Below are positions 33,543 to 42,808 of a DNA stretch of 64,000 nucleotides, piece by piece (the first letter of the stretch is position 1; the number at the start of each line of letters is the position of its first letter). The notes below the pieces were generated by a model that had not been told where the DNA came from, did not search any database, and worked only from the letters and a program-made list of their open reading frames with translations. A program made the translations under genes and the position numbers. This DNA is from Bradyrhizobium sp. NAS80.1 (GTDB lineage Bacteria; Pseudomonadota; Alphaproteobacteria; Rhizobiales; Xanthobacteraceae). The stretch covers positions 1-64,000 of the forward strand of contig NZ_LGHL01000098.1 in NCBI RefSeq assembly GCF_001908205.1, written 5' to 3'.

Positions 33543-34793
33543 ATGGGCATTTCTAGGCGGACGTTGATCAAAAATGCAGCTGCGCTTGGCGCGTTTACTG
33601 GCGCGGGATTTCCTCACATTTGGATCAAGAACGCGGATCTTGCACGCGCAGCTGGAGGTGAAATCAAGGTCGGCGTGCTGTTCTCGCTCACAGGAACCAC
33701 GGCCATCATCGAAGAGTCCCTGAACAAGGCCACGATCCTGGCTATCGAGGAAATCAACGCTGCCGGCGGGATAAAGGGAAGCAAGATCGTTCCGATCGTC
33801 GAAGATCCAGCGTCGGATCCGGCAACTTTCTCGGAGAAGGCCCGAAAGCTCGTTGTTGGCGACAAATGCGTCAGCGTGTTCGGCTCATATACGTCAGCGA
33901 GCCGCAAGGCCGTTCTGCCCGTGTTCGAACGGCAAAATAATCTCTACTGGTACCCGACCCTCTATGAGGGCCGCGAATGCTCGAAGAATGTGATCTACAC
34001 AGGAGCAGTGCCAAACCAGCAGCAGGACGAATTCGTACCTTGGCTGGTCAAGAAATTCGGTAAGAAGTTCTACCTGATCGGCTCGAACTACATCTATCCG
34101 AAGGAAGAGAACAACTACTGCAAGAAGCTCCTGGAAAAGCACGGCGGCGAGGTTGTTGCTGAAGAATACGTGCCGCTCGGGCATTCTGAATTCTCGTCGG
34201 TCATCAATAAGATCCGATCGACCCAGCCTAACGTAATCTTCTCGACTGTCGTCGGCGACTCGGTCGTGGCACTGCATCGTCAATATCGTGCAGCAGGTCT
34301 GGATCCCGAGAAGATGCCGATGGCGAGCCTGACCACTTCAGAGAACGAGGTGGCGGCGATGGGCGGAGACGCGGCTGCCGGCCATTTCACTTCGGCGCCC
34401 TACTTCCAGGTTCACAAGTCGCCAGAGAACGAGAAGTTCGTTGCCGCCTACCAGAAACGCTGGGGCGCCGACAAAGTCACGCACTTCGTATCCGAGGCCT
34501 GCTATTTCCAGACCTACCTGTTCAAGCAAGCCGTGGAAAAGCTCGCCACCAGCGACATCACCCCTCCGAACATCCGTGACGCGGTGAAGGGTGCGGAGAC
34601 GATCGCCCCGCAGGGCAAAGTGCGCATCGAATCCGAAAATCTCCACACGTGGCTGTGGCCGAAGATCGCGCAGTGCAAGTCGAACGGCCAGTTCGAAATT
34701 CTCGTCGAAACCAAGGAGTGGCTGAAACCCGTTCCGTATGCCGCCTATCCTGGACAGGTCTGTACCGAGAAGGGGTTAGCCGAGAAGAGCTGA
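33543..34793 (+). CDS. Urt-type ABC importer substrate-binding protein (amide/urea)
   Basis: A 416-residue protein with a twin-arginine-like leader (ISRRTLIKNAAALGAFTGAG), so probably exported folded. The fold is that of UrtA/FmdD proteins: IKVGVLFSLTGTTAIIEESL, DPASDPATFSEKARKL, TSASRKAVLPVFERQNNLYWY. AGGAGCAAGAG precedes the ATG at 33543, which sits 20 bases after the terminator T-run. In this locus the ligand is most likely a short aliphatic amide rather than urea. No urease genes are in the window. Confidence 0.85.
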   Translation: MGISRRTLIKNAAALGAFTGAGFPHIWIKNADLARAAGGEIKVGVLFSLTGTTAIIEESLNKATILAIEEINAAGGIKGSKIVPIVEDPASDPATFSEKARKLVVGDKCVSVFGSYTSASRKAVLPVFERQNNLYWYPTLYEGRECSKNVIYTGAVPNQQQDEFVPWLVKKFGKKFYLIGSNYIYPKEENNYCKKLLEKHGGEVVAEEYVPLGHSEFSSVINKIRSTQPNVIFSTVVGDSVVALHRQYRAAGLDPEKMPMASLTTSENEVAAMGGDAAAGHFTSAPYFQVHKSPENEKFVAAYQKRWGADKVTHFVSEACYFQTYLFKQAVEKLATSDITPPNIRDAVKGAETIAPQGKVRIESENLHTWLWPKIAQCKSNGQFEILVETKEWLKPVPYAAYPGQVCTEKGLAEKS

Positions 34794-34856
34794 CGCTGGG
34801 ACGTTGCCGGCCGGCGAGCGACTTCGTGTCGCCGGCCGACTTTCCGGAGAAGCGGC

Positions 34857-35726
34857 GTGGACCAATTTTTCGAACAGATCATCACGGGCCTCAGCATCGG
34901 ATCGATCCTACTGCTCGTCGCATTGGGATTGTCGATCATCTACGGCTCCATGGGAATCATCAATCTGGCTCACGGCGAATTCGTGATGCTCGGCGCCTAT
35001 ACAGCGTGGCTCCTGCAGTCCCACTTCGGGCTTGGGCTGCTCGCGAGCCTCATCCCGATCTTTGTCGCGGTGGCGCTCATAGGCTGGGTCATCGAGCGCT
35101 TTGTGCTGAGTTTACTCAACAATCGCCCGCTCGACACCATTTTGGCGACCTGGGGCGTGGGCATTGTGCTCCAGCAGGGCGTTCGTCTCACGGTCGGAAG
35201 CGAACTGCGGTACGTGCAGTTACCGCCTTCGCTGTCCGACAGCATGGTCATAGTCGGGTTGTCAGTGTCATCCTATCGAGTGTTCCTGTTTCTCGTGACG
35301 ATCGTGCTGTTCGCGGTGACCTGGCTACTGATGAACCGCACCACAATCGGAATGAAGCTGCGTGCAATCATGCAGGACCGTTCCGTGGCGGCATCGTTTG
35401 GCATCAACGCCAAGCGCGTTTACGGCTTGACGTTCGCTTACGGCGCCGGGCTCGCGGGCCTCGCCGGCGCGTTGGTTTCACCGCTCAAGAGCGTGTCACC
35501 GGACATGGGCACCGGCTACGTGGTCGACGCCTTCATGGTGGTGGTGCTGGGAGGCGTACAGAGCCTCGCAGGCACCGTTGCGAGCGCCTTCATACTCGGT
35601 CAACTCTCCGGCGCGATCGCCTTTTTGCAAAACGACACGGTCGCCAAGGCTCTCGTACTGCTGGCCATCGTCGTGCTGATCCGCTTCCGCCCCGAAGGGC
35701 TATTTACAACGCGCGTTCGCGCCTGA
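34857..35726 (+). CDS. Urt-type ABC importer permease (UrtB/LivH-like)
   Basis: A 289-residue membrane protein starting at a GTG codon. Family segments are IGSILLLVALGLSIIYGSMG then IINLAHGEFVMLGAYTAW, and the coupling loop VDAFMVVVLGGVQSLAGTV. About eight helices are predicted by eye. It forms the pore with the permease encoded next; the gap after the binding-protein gene is 63 bases. Confidence 0.86.
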   Translation: MDQFFEQIITGLSIGSILLLVALGLSIIYGSMGIINLAHGEFVMLGAYTAWLLQSHFGLGLLASLIPIFVAVALIGWVIERFVLSLLNNRPLDTILATWGVGIVLQQGVRLTVGSELRYVQLPPSLSDSMVIVGLSVSSYRVFLFLVTIVLFAVTWLLMNRTTIGMKLRAIMQDRSVAASFGINAKRVYGLTFAYGAGLAGLAGALVSPLKSVSPDMGTGYVVDAFMVVVLGGVQSLAGTVASAFILGQLSGAIAFLQNDTVAKALVLLAIVVLIRFRPEGLFTTRVRA

Positions 35727-35743
35727 GATCAGATCGCCTGTTC

Positions 35744-36883
35744 ATGTCAGCTAGCACATCATCTCAATTCGGAGTTTCACGGATCGGCGTGCAGATCGCA
35801 CCTATCCTCATCGTTTGCGCGGTCGTCTTTGCGCTGCCTTTGGTTCTCAACAACGACTTCCTGCTCAATAAGGTCGCCCGGTATCTTGTGCTCGGCATTT
35901 TGACGATCTCGCTCGCGCTGTCCTGGGGTTTCGGCGGGATCCTCAACCTCGGCCAGGCCATGAGCTTTGGCATCGGCTCTTACGCCATGGCGATGGCCCT
36001 AAAGCTGAAGACAATCCCCGTACATACCGGCTCGGGCGGATTGCCCGACTTCATGGTGTGGAACAATGTGGCGCGGTTGCCGTGGTTCTGGGAGCCGTTC
36101 AAATCGATCAGCTTTGCTATCGCAGCCGGCATCATCGTGCCGGCGCTGGTCGCCGCCGGGCTCGGGTGGTTCATCTTCCGCAGCCGTGTCACGGGCGTCT
36201 ACGTTTCGATCATCACGCTCGCTACCATGGTGGTTCTGAATCTGGTGATCATTGACCAGCAGAGTTACACCGGCGGCTTCAACGGCATCACCGACCTCGC
36301 GCAACTCGAGCTATTTGGCATCGCGTTCGATGCCTACGGCCGTGCGACCTTCTACCTCGTCGCGACCTGCGTGATGTTGAGCCTGCTCGTTGCTTTCGCC
36401 TTCACTTGCAGCCGTGCCGGCTTGATCGTACAAGCGATCCGCGACCACGAAGGTCGGGTTCGATACTTCGGCTATGATGTGGCCACCTATCAAATATTCG
36501 TCTTCGCGCTGTCGGCTGCAATCGCGGGGCTGGCCGGCATGCTTTACACGATCGTAATGGAGTTCGCTTCGCCGACCTTCCTGGGGGTGCAACTCTCGCT
36601 GTCGGTGGTTGTGTGGTGTGCGGTCGGCGGCCGCCAAAGTCTCGTCGGCTCATTCCTCGGTGCAGTGCTCGTGGCGGGCATGCAGGGTGCGCTCTCCGAA
36701 TCTGCGGCGTTCCTCGAAACCTGGACGCTGGTGATGGGAGTGCTCTTTGTGTTGGTGGTGCTGTTCCTGCCGAAAGGGCTTGCCGGCTTGGCACAAGTCG
36801 CATGGCACTGGATCGTGCACCGTCGTCAGGTCACGCAGGGAATTGCCCACGGCGTCGGACGGACCAGGGAGGGTAGCGCATGA
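35744..36883 (+). CDS. Urt-type ABC importer permease (UrtC/LivM-like)
   Basis: A 379-residue membrane protein with ALSWGFGGILNLGQAMSFGI (LivM signature), a UrtC-like external insert (TIPVHTGSGGLPDFMVWNNV), DQQSYTGGFNGITDLAQL and the coupling loop VVVWCAVGGRQSLVGSFLGA. The GGxNG(I/L)TD motif and the insert favour UrtC over LivM. The frame is open far upstream, but the ATG at 35744 begins the conserved part. It overlaps the next gene by ATGA. Confidence 0.86.
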   Translation: MSASTSSQFGVSRIGVQIAPILIVCAVVFALPLVLNNDFLLNKVARYLVLGILTISLALSWGFGGILNLGQAMSFGIGSYAMAMALKLKTIPVHTGSGGLPDFMVWNNVARLPWFWEPFKSISFAIAAGIIVPALVAAGLGWFIFRSRVTGVYVSIITLATMVVLNLVIIDQQSYTGGFNGITDLAQLELFGIAFDAYGRATFYLVATCVMLSLLVAFAFTCSRAGLIVQAIRDHEGRVRYFGYDVATYQIFVFALSAAIAGLAGMLYTIVMEFASPTFLGVQLSLSVVVWCAVGGRQSLVGSFLGAVLVAGMQGALSESAAFLETWTLVMGVLFVLVVLFLPKGLAGLAQVAWHWIVHRRQVTQGIAHGVGRTREGSA

Positions 36884-37632
36884 CGACGCATCTCGACCTG
36901 CGCGACATCTCCGTGTCCTTCAACGGGTTCAAAGCGCTGAACGGGTTCAATATGAGCGTGCGCAAAGGTGAGCTGCGCTGCCTGATCGGTCCTAATGGTG
37001 CCGGAAAGACAACCGCTCTCGACATCATCTGCGGCAAGGTCAAGCCGACCGCGGGTACGGTTACTTTCGACGGTGCCGCTCTGCATGAATTGGAGGAGCA
37101 CGAGATCGCCCGCGCCGGCGTTGGTCGCAAGTTCCAGGTGCCGAGCGTATTTCGCGATCTGACCGTGGCGGAAAATCTCGAGGTCGCACGCGCGGGACGG
37201 CCCGGTGTCTGGGCCAATTTGCGCTGGGATCTGGGACAAGCAAGGCGACCCAATGTCGAGCGCCTTGCTGAATTGGTCGGTCTCGCAGAGCAGCTGGACC
37301 GGCCGGCGGCCTATCTTTCACACGGACAAACCCAATGGCTCGAGATCGGCATGCTGGTCGCCCAGGATGCCGACCTGATCCTGATGGACGAACCGACTGC
37401 AGGCATGACCGCCCAAGAGACGCGGAAGACAGCCGAATTATTCGGGCGCTTGAAAGGCAAGCACACTCTTGTCGTCGTCGAGCACGACATGGGTTTCGTC
37501 AAAGCCATCGGCGACATCATCTCGGTAATGCACATGGGCCAATTACTCGCGGAGGGGACTGCCGCTCAGGTTGAGGCACATCCGGAAGTCCGACGCGCCT
37601 ATCTCGGATCTGGAGGCATCACCAATGCTTGA
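36880..37632 (+). CDS. Urt-type ABC importer ATPase (UrtD-like)
   Basis: A 250-residue ATPase: Walker A GPNGAGKTT, VGRKFQVPSVFRDLTVAENLE, signature LSHGQTQWLEIGMLV, Walker B LILMDEPTAGMT, switch VVEHDMGFVKAI. The RKFQxPxVF and LSHGQxQWLEIGML motifs are characteristic of UrtD. It overlaps its partner ATPase gene by 8 bases. Confidence 0.88.
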   Translation: MTTHLDLRDISVSFNGFKALNGFNMSVRKGELRCLIGPNGAGKTTALDIICGKVKPTAGTVTFDGAALHELEEHEIARAGVGRKFQVPSVFRDLTVAENLEVARAGRPGVWANLRWDLGQARRPNVERLAELVGLAEQLDRPAAYLSHGQTQWLEIGMLVAQDADLILMDEPTAGMTAQETRKTAELFGRLKGKHTLVVVEHDMGFVKAIGDIISVMHMGQLLAEGTAAQVEAHPEVRRAYLGSGGITNA

Positions 37633-38317
37633 ACTGACCGATGTAGACGCCTTCTACGGCAACAGCCGTGCACTGCAGAATATCAACCTCAAGGTCGGGG
37701 ACGGCGAGTTTCTTTCGGTGCTGGGCCGCAATGGCGTAGGCAAGACCACGCTGATGCGCAGTATCCTAGGCCTGATGGACCGGGTGACCGGGCACCTGAG
37801 CCTCGACGGTTCCGATATATCAGGCCTGCGCACCCACCAACGTGCAAAAGCCGGAATCGCTTATGTGCCACAGGGCAGGGGCATCCTGCCTCGCTTCACG
37901 GTGCGCGAGAACTTGATGCTTGGTACCTTCGCCGCAAAGTCGGCAAGCGGCATCGAGGATTGGGTTATCGAGCTCTTCCCGGTCCTTAAGGAATTTCTGA
38001 ATCGGCACGGCGGGAATTTATCCGGCGGTCAGCAGCAGCAGCTCGCGATCGCGCGAGCGCTGCTAGCGCAGCCAAAAGTCATTCTCCTGGACGAGCCCAC
38101 CGAAGGTATCCAACCCAACATCGTTGAGCAGATTGAGGCTGTGATCGTACGACTGAATCGCGAACGTGGCATCACCGTGGTCCTCGTGGAGCAGAACGTC
38201 TCGTTCGCGCGGCGGGCCTCTAATCGGTTTGCCCTGCTCGAGAAGGGAAGGGTGGTCGCAAAAGGCGCGATCGGCGAGCTAACGGATGATCTCATCCAGC
38301 GGCATATGGCGGTTTAA
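37625..38317 (+). CDS. Urt-type ABC importer ATPase (UrtE-like)
   Basis: A 230-residue ATPase. Walker A GRNGVGKTTLMRSILGL, AYVPQGRGILPRFTVRENL, signature LSGGQQQQLAIARALL, Walker B VILLDEPTEGIQPNIV, switch VVLVEQNVSFARR. GRNGVGKTT and DEPTEGIQPNIV are typical of UrtE. It is the fifth importer gene, 39 bases before amiE. Confidence 0.88.
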   Translation: MLELTDVDAFYGNSRALQNINLKVGDGEFLSVLGRNGVGKTTLMRSILGLMDRVTGHLSLDGSDISGLRTHQRAKAGIAYVPQGRGILPRFTVRENLMLGTFAAKSASGIEDWVIELFPVLKEFLNRHGGNLSGGQQQQLAIARALLAQPKVILLDEPTEGIQPNIVEQIEAVIVRLNRERGITVVLVEQNVSFARRASNRFALLEKGRVVAKGAIGELTDDLIQRHMAV

Positions 38318-38356
38318 CAGAACGAAGCGTCGTTCACTTGAAAGGGAGTCGGACAA

Positions 38357-39394
38357 ATGTTGCATGGAGACATATCGAGCAGCAAGGACACGGTTGGCGT
38401 GGCCGTGGTCAACTACAAGATGCCACGTTTGCACACCAAGGCAGAAGTCCTCGATAACGCGCGGAATATCGCAAAGATGGTCGAAGGCATGAAGCTGGGC
38501 CTGCCGGGAATGGATCTGGTTATCTTCCCCGAATATTCCACGCACGGGATCATGTACGACTCCAAGGAGATGTACGAGACGGCATCGAGCGTGCCAGGCG
38601 AGGAGACAAAGATCTTCGCCGATGCTTGCCGGAAAGCCAAAGTATGGGGCGTGTTCTCGCTCACTGGCGAACGCCATGAAGAGCATCCGAACAAGGCGCC
38701 TTACAACACCCTGATCCTGATGAACGACAAGGGTGAGATCGTCCAAAAGTACAGAAAGATCATGCCTTGGGTGCCGATTGAGGGTTGGTATCCTGGGGAC
38801 TGCACATACGTCTCGGAAGGACCGAAGGGCCTGAAGATCAGTTTGATCATCTGCGACGACGGCAACTACCCCGAAATCTGGCGGGATTGCGCCATGCGTG
38901 GTGCAGAACTGATCATTCGCTGTCAGGGGTACATGTATCCGGCCAAGGAGCAGCAGATCCAGATTTCGAAGTCCATGGCTTGGGCGAACAATTGCTACGT
39001 CGCGGTAGCCAATGCGGCGGGGTTCGACGGTGTGTACTCGTATTTCGGGCATTCCGCGATCATCGGGTTCGATGGACGGACACTCGGCGAGTGCGGCACG
39101 GAAGAGAACGGCATCCAATATGCGCAGCTCTCGGTGTCGCTAATCCGTGATGCACGCCAGAACATGCAGTCTCAGAACCATCTCTTCAAGTTGATGCACC
39201 GGGGTTATACGGGCCTGATCAACTCGGGAGATGGCGATCGCGGCCACGCGGTCTGCCCGTATACTTTCTACAAGAACTGGATCAGCGATCCGGAAGGCAC
39301 CCGCGAGATGGTTGAGGCCATGACGCGGCCGACTGTCGGTACCGAGGACTGCCCGATCGAGGGCATTCCCAACCAGCGCGCCGCTCACCGTTGA
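38357..39394 (+). CDS. amiE: Aliphatic amidase (acylamide amidohydrolase)
   Basis: A 345-residue nitrilase-superfamily amidase, hydrolysing short amides such as acetamide and propionamide to acid and ammonia in the cytoplasm. All catalytic residues sit at the Pseudomonas AmiE numbers: E59 (FPEY), K134 (KYRKIMPW), E142 (PIEGWYPG) and C166 (IICDDGN). Length is also as in AmiE. AAAGGGAG precedes the ATG. Together with AmiC/AmiR and the importer it makes a self-contained amide-to-nitrogen system; formamidase AmiF is a close but less likely alternative. Confidence 0.93.
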   Translation: MLHGDISSSKDTVGVAVVNYKMPRLHTKAEVLDNARNIAKMVEGMKLGLPGMDLVIFPEYSTHGIMYDSKEMYETASSVPGEETKIFADACRKAKVWGVFSLTGERHEEHPNKAPYNTLILMNDKGEIVQKYRKIMPWVPIEGWYPGDCTYVSEGPKGLKISLIICDDGNYPEIWRDCAMRGAELIIRCQGYMYPAKEQQIQISKSMAWANNCYVAVANAAGFDGVYSYFGHSAIIGFDGRTLGECGTEENGIQYAQLSVSLIRDARQNMQSQNHLFKLMHRGYTGLINSGDGDRGHAVCPYTFYKNWISDPEGTREMVEAMTRPTVGTEDCPIEGIPNQRAAHR

Positions 39395-39487
39395 TCAATG
39401 CGTCGCCGCGCCGTCGCGATGTTTCGTGGCGGTGCGGCATGACGCGGCGACATGCATTTCACGAGATGGATTTGATCGGGGAATAAC

Positions 39488-40822
39488 ATGAGCAGTGAGA
39501 CGAACACAGGGATCGTGCACCAGGCCGAGGAGCAGATCGACGAACTTCTCGGCCATGAATACGAACACGAGCCGGTACCGATGAGCGCGCGGCGGAGCGC
39601 CTTTTCCGTTACCATGGTCTGGATCGGCTTCCCGATGATAATCACCGGCGCCATGACGGGATCACTGCTGGTGCTGGGCATGGGTTTCAAGGCTGCGCTG
39701 GCCGCCATGATCATCGGCAATCTGATCATGTTCGCCTATGTCGGGGCGCTTGGCCTCATCGGCACCAATCGGGGCATGAACTTTGCGCTGATCGCGAGCA
39801 TCGTGTTCGGTCGCAAAGGATATGTGCTTGCCTCAGGCCTGCTGTCGACCCTGCTCCTGGGCTGGTATGCGGTGCAGACCGGTATTACCGGGGCGCTGAT
39901 TTCTTCCACCTACGGCTTAAACTACGTCGCCATGACCGTTCTGGCCGGCGTGCTTTACATCGGCATCACTTTCGTCGGTGTGAAGGGCCTGCACTGGATC
40001 GGACTTGCCTCGGTGCCGCTGTTCGTCATTCTCGGCCTGTGGGTTGCGGTCGATGCGGCCTCGACTACGACGGCATCCGCGATCTTTAATTATGCCGGCA
40101 ACAATGGTGTCGCCAACATGTCGATGGGTGTGGGGCTCACGGTCGTGTTGGCGCTGTTCATCGACGCCGGCACCGTCACGGCGGACTTCAACCGCTGGGC
40201 GCCGAGCGCACGCTCGTCACTTGCGGCGACGTTCAGCGCATTTCCGTTCGCAAACCTGGTAGCGATGCTGGTCGGGGGCGTGATGACCGCTGCGCTGGCG
40301 GTACCGAATGCCAACCCATTCGGTGTCGATAACATGTTCGGCTACATGAACGGCAAGCAGCTTACCTGGCTGAGCATTCTCGCCTTCATCTTCCTCTATA
40401 CCAATCTCGGCTCGGTGTGCTCGCACTGTCTGTACAACGCGGCCACCGGATGGTCGCGAATCCTCGGGACCAACATGCGTGTGATGGCGATCGTGCTCGG
40501 TTGCATCGGCATCATCGTCGCCGCCGGCAACGTCTGGGCGTACTTCATCCAGTGGCTTTCGCTGCTTGGCATTCTGGTGCCGCCGATCGGCGCAATCATC
40601 CTGGTCGACCAGTATCTGCTTCGCGTCGGTGCGCAGGCAGATGCAGACTGGCGCTCCAAGCCGTTCATCGCATGGGGCATCGGGTCACTATGCGCGTTCG
40701 CCGTGGAGAACCTGATGCCGGGACTGTCGACGGCCATCTCAGCCGCGCTCGTCGCCGGCGTCGCCTACCTCATGATCGCGCGGGTCGAGTCTCCGGTGGA
40801 GAAGGCGGCGCGCGTCGCATGA
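39488..40822 (+). CDS. NCS1-family permease (cytosine/purine type)
   Basis: A 444-residue membrane protein with about 12 helices. Family-like stretches are MVWIGFPMIITGAMTGSLLV, LIGTNRGMNFALIASIVFGRKG, LLLGWYAVQTGITGALIS and DAGTVTADFNRWAPSAR. CodB-type NCS1 carriers move cytosine, allantoin and related amide-like nitrogen compounds with protons or sodium. In this operon it may import a second nitrogen source or a ring compound that yields an amide. It starts 93 bases after amiE. Confidence 0.85.
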   Translation: MSSETNTGIVHQAEEQIDELLGHEYEHEPVPMSARRSAFSVTMVWIGFPMIITGAMTGSLLVLGMGFKAALAAMIIGNLIMFAYVGALGLIGTNRGMNFALIASIVFGRKGYVLASGLLSTLLLGWYAVQTGITGALISSTYGLNYVAMTVLAGVLYIGITFVGVKGLHWIGLASVPLFVILGLWVAVDAASTTTASAIFNYAGNNGVANMSMGVGLTVVLALFIDAGTVTADFNRWAPSARSSLAATFSAFPFANLVAMLVGGVMTAALAVPNANPFGVDNMFGYMNGKQLTWLSILAFIFLYTNLGSVCSHCLYNAATGWSRILGTNMRVMAIVLGCIGIIVAAGNVWAYFIQWLSLLGILVPPIGAIILVDQYLLRVGAQADADWRSKPFIAWGIGSLCAFAVENLMPGLSTAISAALVAGVAYLMIARVESPVEKAARVA

Positions 40823-40908
40823 GCGACAAAGCCGAACCAAACATAGTTGAAGCAATCAAGGCCCAGCCAAACAGGCCGGCCAAAGAGACGAGAAGGGTCA
40901 ATAGATGA
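40819..40908 (+). CDS. 29-codon hydrophilic ORF coupled to both neighbours
   Basis: The ATG overlaps the permease stop (ATGA) and its own TGA overlaps the next ATG (ATGA), giving 29 residues (starting MSDKAEPNIVEAI, ending KETRRVNR) with no signal or membrane segment. It is too short to place in a family. It may be a true microprotein, or only a translational bridge carrying ribosomes from the permease to the hydrolase gene. An AGAAGGG tract near its end can serve as ribosome site for the hydrolase. Confidence 0.5.
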   Translation: MSDKAEPNIVEAIKAQPNRPAKETRRVNR

Positions 40909-41924
40909 GCGTCGATTACGAGATATACAATCTAGGCAACGTTTCCTTGCAGCGGGGCGCGACCATCCGCGACTGCAAGCTCGCTTACAAGACCTTCGGT
41001 CAGCTCAATGCGGCGAGGGACAACGTCATAGTCTATCCGACCTGGTATTCCGGCCAACACTACGACAACGAGTGGCTCATCGGGCAAGGCATGGCGCTCG
41101 ATCCCGCGAAATACTTCATCATCATCCCGAACATGTTGGGCAACGGCCTGTCGTCGTCACCGAGCAACACGCCGGAGCCATACAACGGGCCGCGCTTTCC
41201 CAAGGTGACGGCCTGTGACAACGTGCGCGCGCAGCACCGCCTGATCACGGAGAAGTTCGGCATCAGTCACATCCGCCTGGTGGTAGGCTGGTCGATGGGC
41301 GCGCTCCAGACTTTCCACTGGGGGGCACTCTATCCGGACATGATGGATTTGCTGGCGCCGTTCTGTGGTTCGGCCAAGTGCTCGCGCCATAACTTCGTGT
41401 TCCTGGAGGGCGTCAAGGCGGCGCTGACCGCTGACGCCGCGTGGAACGAGGGCTGGTACACCGAGAAGCCGGCCCGGGGATTGCGCGCGGCTGCCCGCGT
41501 CTATGCCGGCTGGGGCTTCTCGCAGGCATTCTACCGCCAACAACTCGACATCAAGACGCTCGGTTACTCATCGCTCGAGGACTTCCTCGTGGCCTTCTGG
41601 GAGGGCTTCTTCCTGCCGAAGGATGCGAACAATCTGCTCACGATGTTGTGGACCTGGCAGAACGGCGACATCAGCGACAACGAGATCTACAAGGGAGATG
41701 TCAAGGCAGCACTCGGCGGCATCAAGGCGAAAACCTATGTGATGCCGGGCCAGACCGACCTGTACTTCCCGCCGGAGGACAGCGAGTTCGAGGTGGCGCA
41801 CATGCCGAACGCCAAGCTCGTGTCTGTCCCCTCGGTGTGGGGCCATTTCGCAGGAGGTCCAGGCACCAACCCGGTGGACGTCACGTTCATTGATTCCAAG
41901 CTGAAGGAGCTCCTCGCGTCGTGA
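40905..41924 (+). CDS. Alpha/beta-hydrolase, homoserine O-acetyltransferase-like (MetX fold)
   Basis: A 339-residue alpha/beta-hydrolase. It shares the MetX layout: LAYKTFGQLNAARDNVIVYP, nucleophile elbow GWSMGALQTF (Ser), acid in MPGQTDLYFPPEDSEF (Asp) and His in VWGHFAGGPG. The lid region (residues about 150-260) differs from true MetX in length and lacks some of its motifs, so acyl transfer to homoserine is not assured. In an amide operon it may instead hydrolyse or transfer an acyl group. Confidence 0.8.
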   Translation: MSVDYEIYNLGNVSLQRGATIRDCKLAYKTFGQLNAARDNVIVYPTWYSGQHYDNEWLIGQGMALDPAKYFIIIPNMLGNGLSSSPSNTPEPYNGPRFPKVTACDNVRAQHRLITEKFGISHIRLVVGWSMGALQTFHWGALYPDMMDLLAPFCGSAKCSRHNFVFLEGVKAALTADAAWNEGWYTEKPARGLRAAARVYAGWGFSQAFYRQQLDIKTLGYSSLEDFLVAFWEGFFLPKDANNLLTMLWTWQNGDISDNEIYKGDVKAALGGIKAKTYVMPGQTDLYFPPEDSEFEVAHMPNAKLVSVPSVWGHFAGGPGTNPVDVTFIDSKLKELLAS

Positions 41925-41966
41925 CGATCATCCGTTGCGATCGTTCCGGACGCGTGCAAGGAGAAC

Positions 41967-42785
41967 GTGAGATTGTCCAGTAACCCACTGCTGCTTGATC
42001 AGTACCGTATTCCCGACGAGCCATATTATCGGGCCTTGAGGGATGAAGTCGGGCTGTTCACGGCGGCCTATGCCAGCCGAATGCCTGTCATGCTGAAGGG
42101 GCCGACAGGCTGCGGCAAGACCCGCTTCATCGAATACATGGCATGGAGGCTTGCTCGGCCGCTTATCACGGTCGCCTGTCACGAAGACATGACGGCGGCA
42201 GACTTGGTGGGCCGATGGTTGCTCGATCCCGAGGGGACCGTGTGGAACGACGGCCCGCTGACGACTGCTGTACGGCATGGTGCGATCTGCTATCTGGACG
42301 AGATCGTGGAAGCTCGCCAGGACACGACCGTCGTAATTCACCCGTTGACCGACGATCGTCGGGTCTTACCCTTGGAAAAGCGCGGAGAACTGATCCGTGC
42401 ACATTCCGATTTCCAATTGGTGATCTCCTATAATCCTGGCTACCAAAGCGCGATCAAGGATCTCAAGGAATCCACCAAGCAGCGTTTCGCGGCGCTGGAT
42501 TTCGGCTACCCAGAGCACCGCGTGGAGGTGGAGGTCGTGTCGCGGGAGGCGGGTATCGACCCCCGGATCGCCGACCTCCTTGTAAAAGTCGGCTCCCACA
42601 GCCGCAACCTGAAGGGCCAGGGGCTCGACGAGGGTGCGTCCACACGCATGCTTGTGAACGCCGGCCGGCTGATTGGATGTGGCATCGATCTGAAGGAGGC
42701 CTGCGAAACCACGATCGTGGTGCCCTTAACCGATGATTTTGACACGAGGAATGCGCTACGGGACGTGGTCCAGGCCTGCGCCTAG
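41967..42785 (+). CDS. MoxR-family AAA+ ATPase (CbbQ/NorQ-like)
   Basis: A 272-residue ATPase starting at GTG 41967 after AAGGAGAAC. Walker A KGPTGCGKTRFIEYM is near residue 45, then HEDMTAADLVGRWLL, Walker B ICYLDEIVEARQD, sensor 1 LVISYNPGYQSAIKDL, and an arginine-finger region STKQRFAALDF. These are CbbQ/NirQ/NorQ features. Such ATPases act with a VWA protein to activate or insert cofactors into a target enzyme. The VWA partner is encoded 23 bases downstream. The target here is unknown; amidase, hydrolase or a transporter are candidates. Confidence 0.88.
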   Translation: MRLSSNPLLLDQYRIPDEPYYRALRDEVGLFTAAYASRMPVMLKGPTGCGKTRFIEYMAWRLARPLITVACHEDMTAADLVGRWLLDPEGTVWNDGPLTTAVRHGAICYLDEIVEARQDTTVVIHPLTDDRRVLPLEKRGELIRAHSDFQLVISYNPGYQSAIKDLKESTKQRFAALDFGYPEHRVEVEVVSREAGIDPRIADLLVKVGSHSRNLKGQGLDEGASTRMLVNAGRLIGCGIDLKEACETTIVVPLTDDFDTRNALRDVVQACA

Positions 42786-42808
42786 GATGAACTAAGGTAC
42801 ACGAGGTC

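Noticed and set aside
34649..35743. Long N-terminal extension of the UrtC-like permease
   Set aside because: The frame is open but runs out of frame through two conserved genes; the conserved protein begins at 35744.
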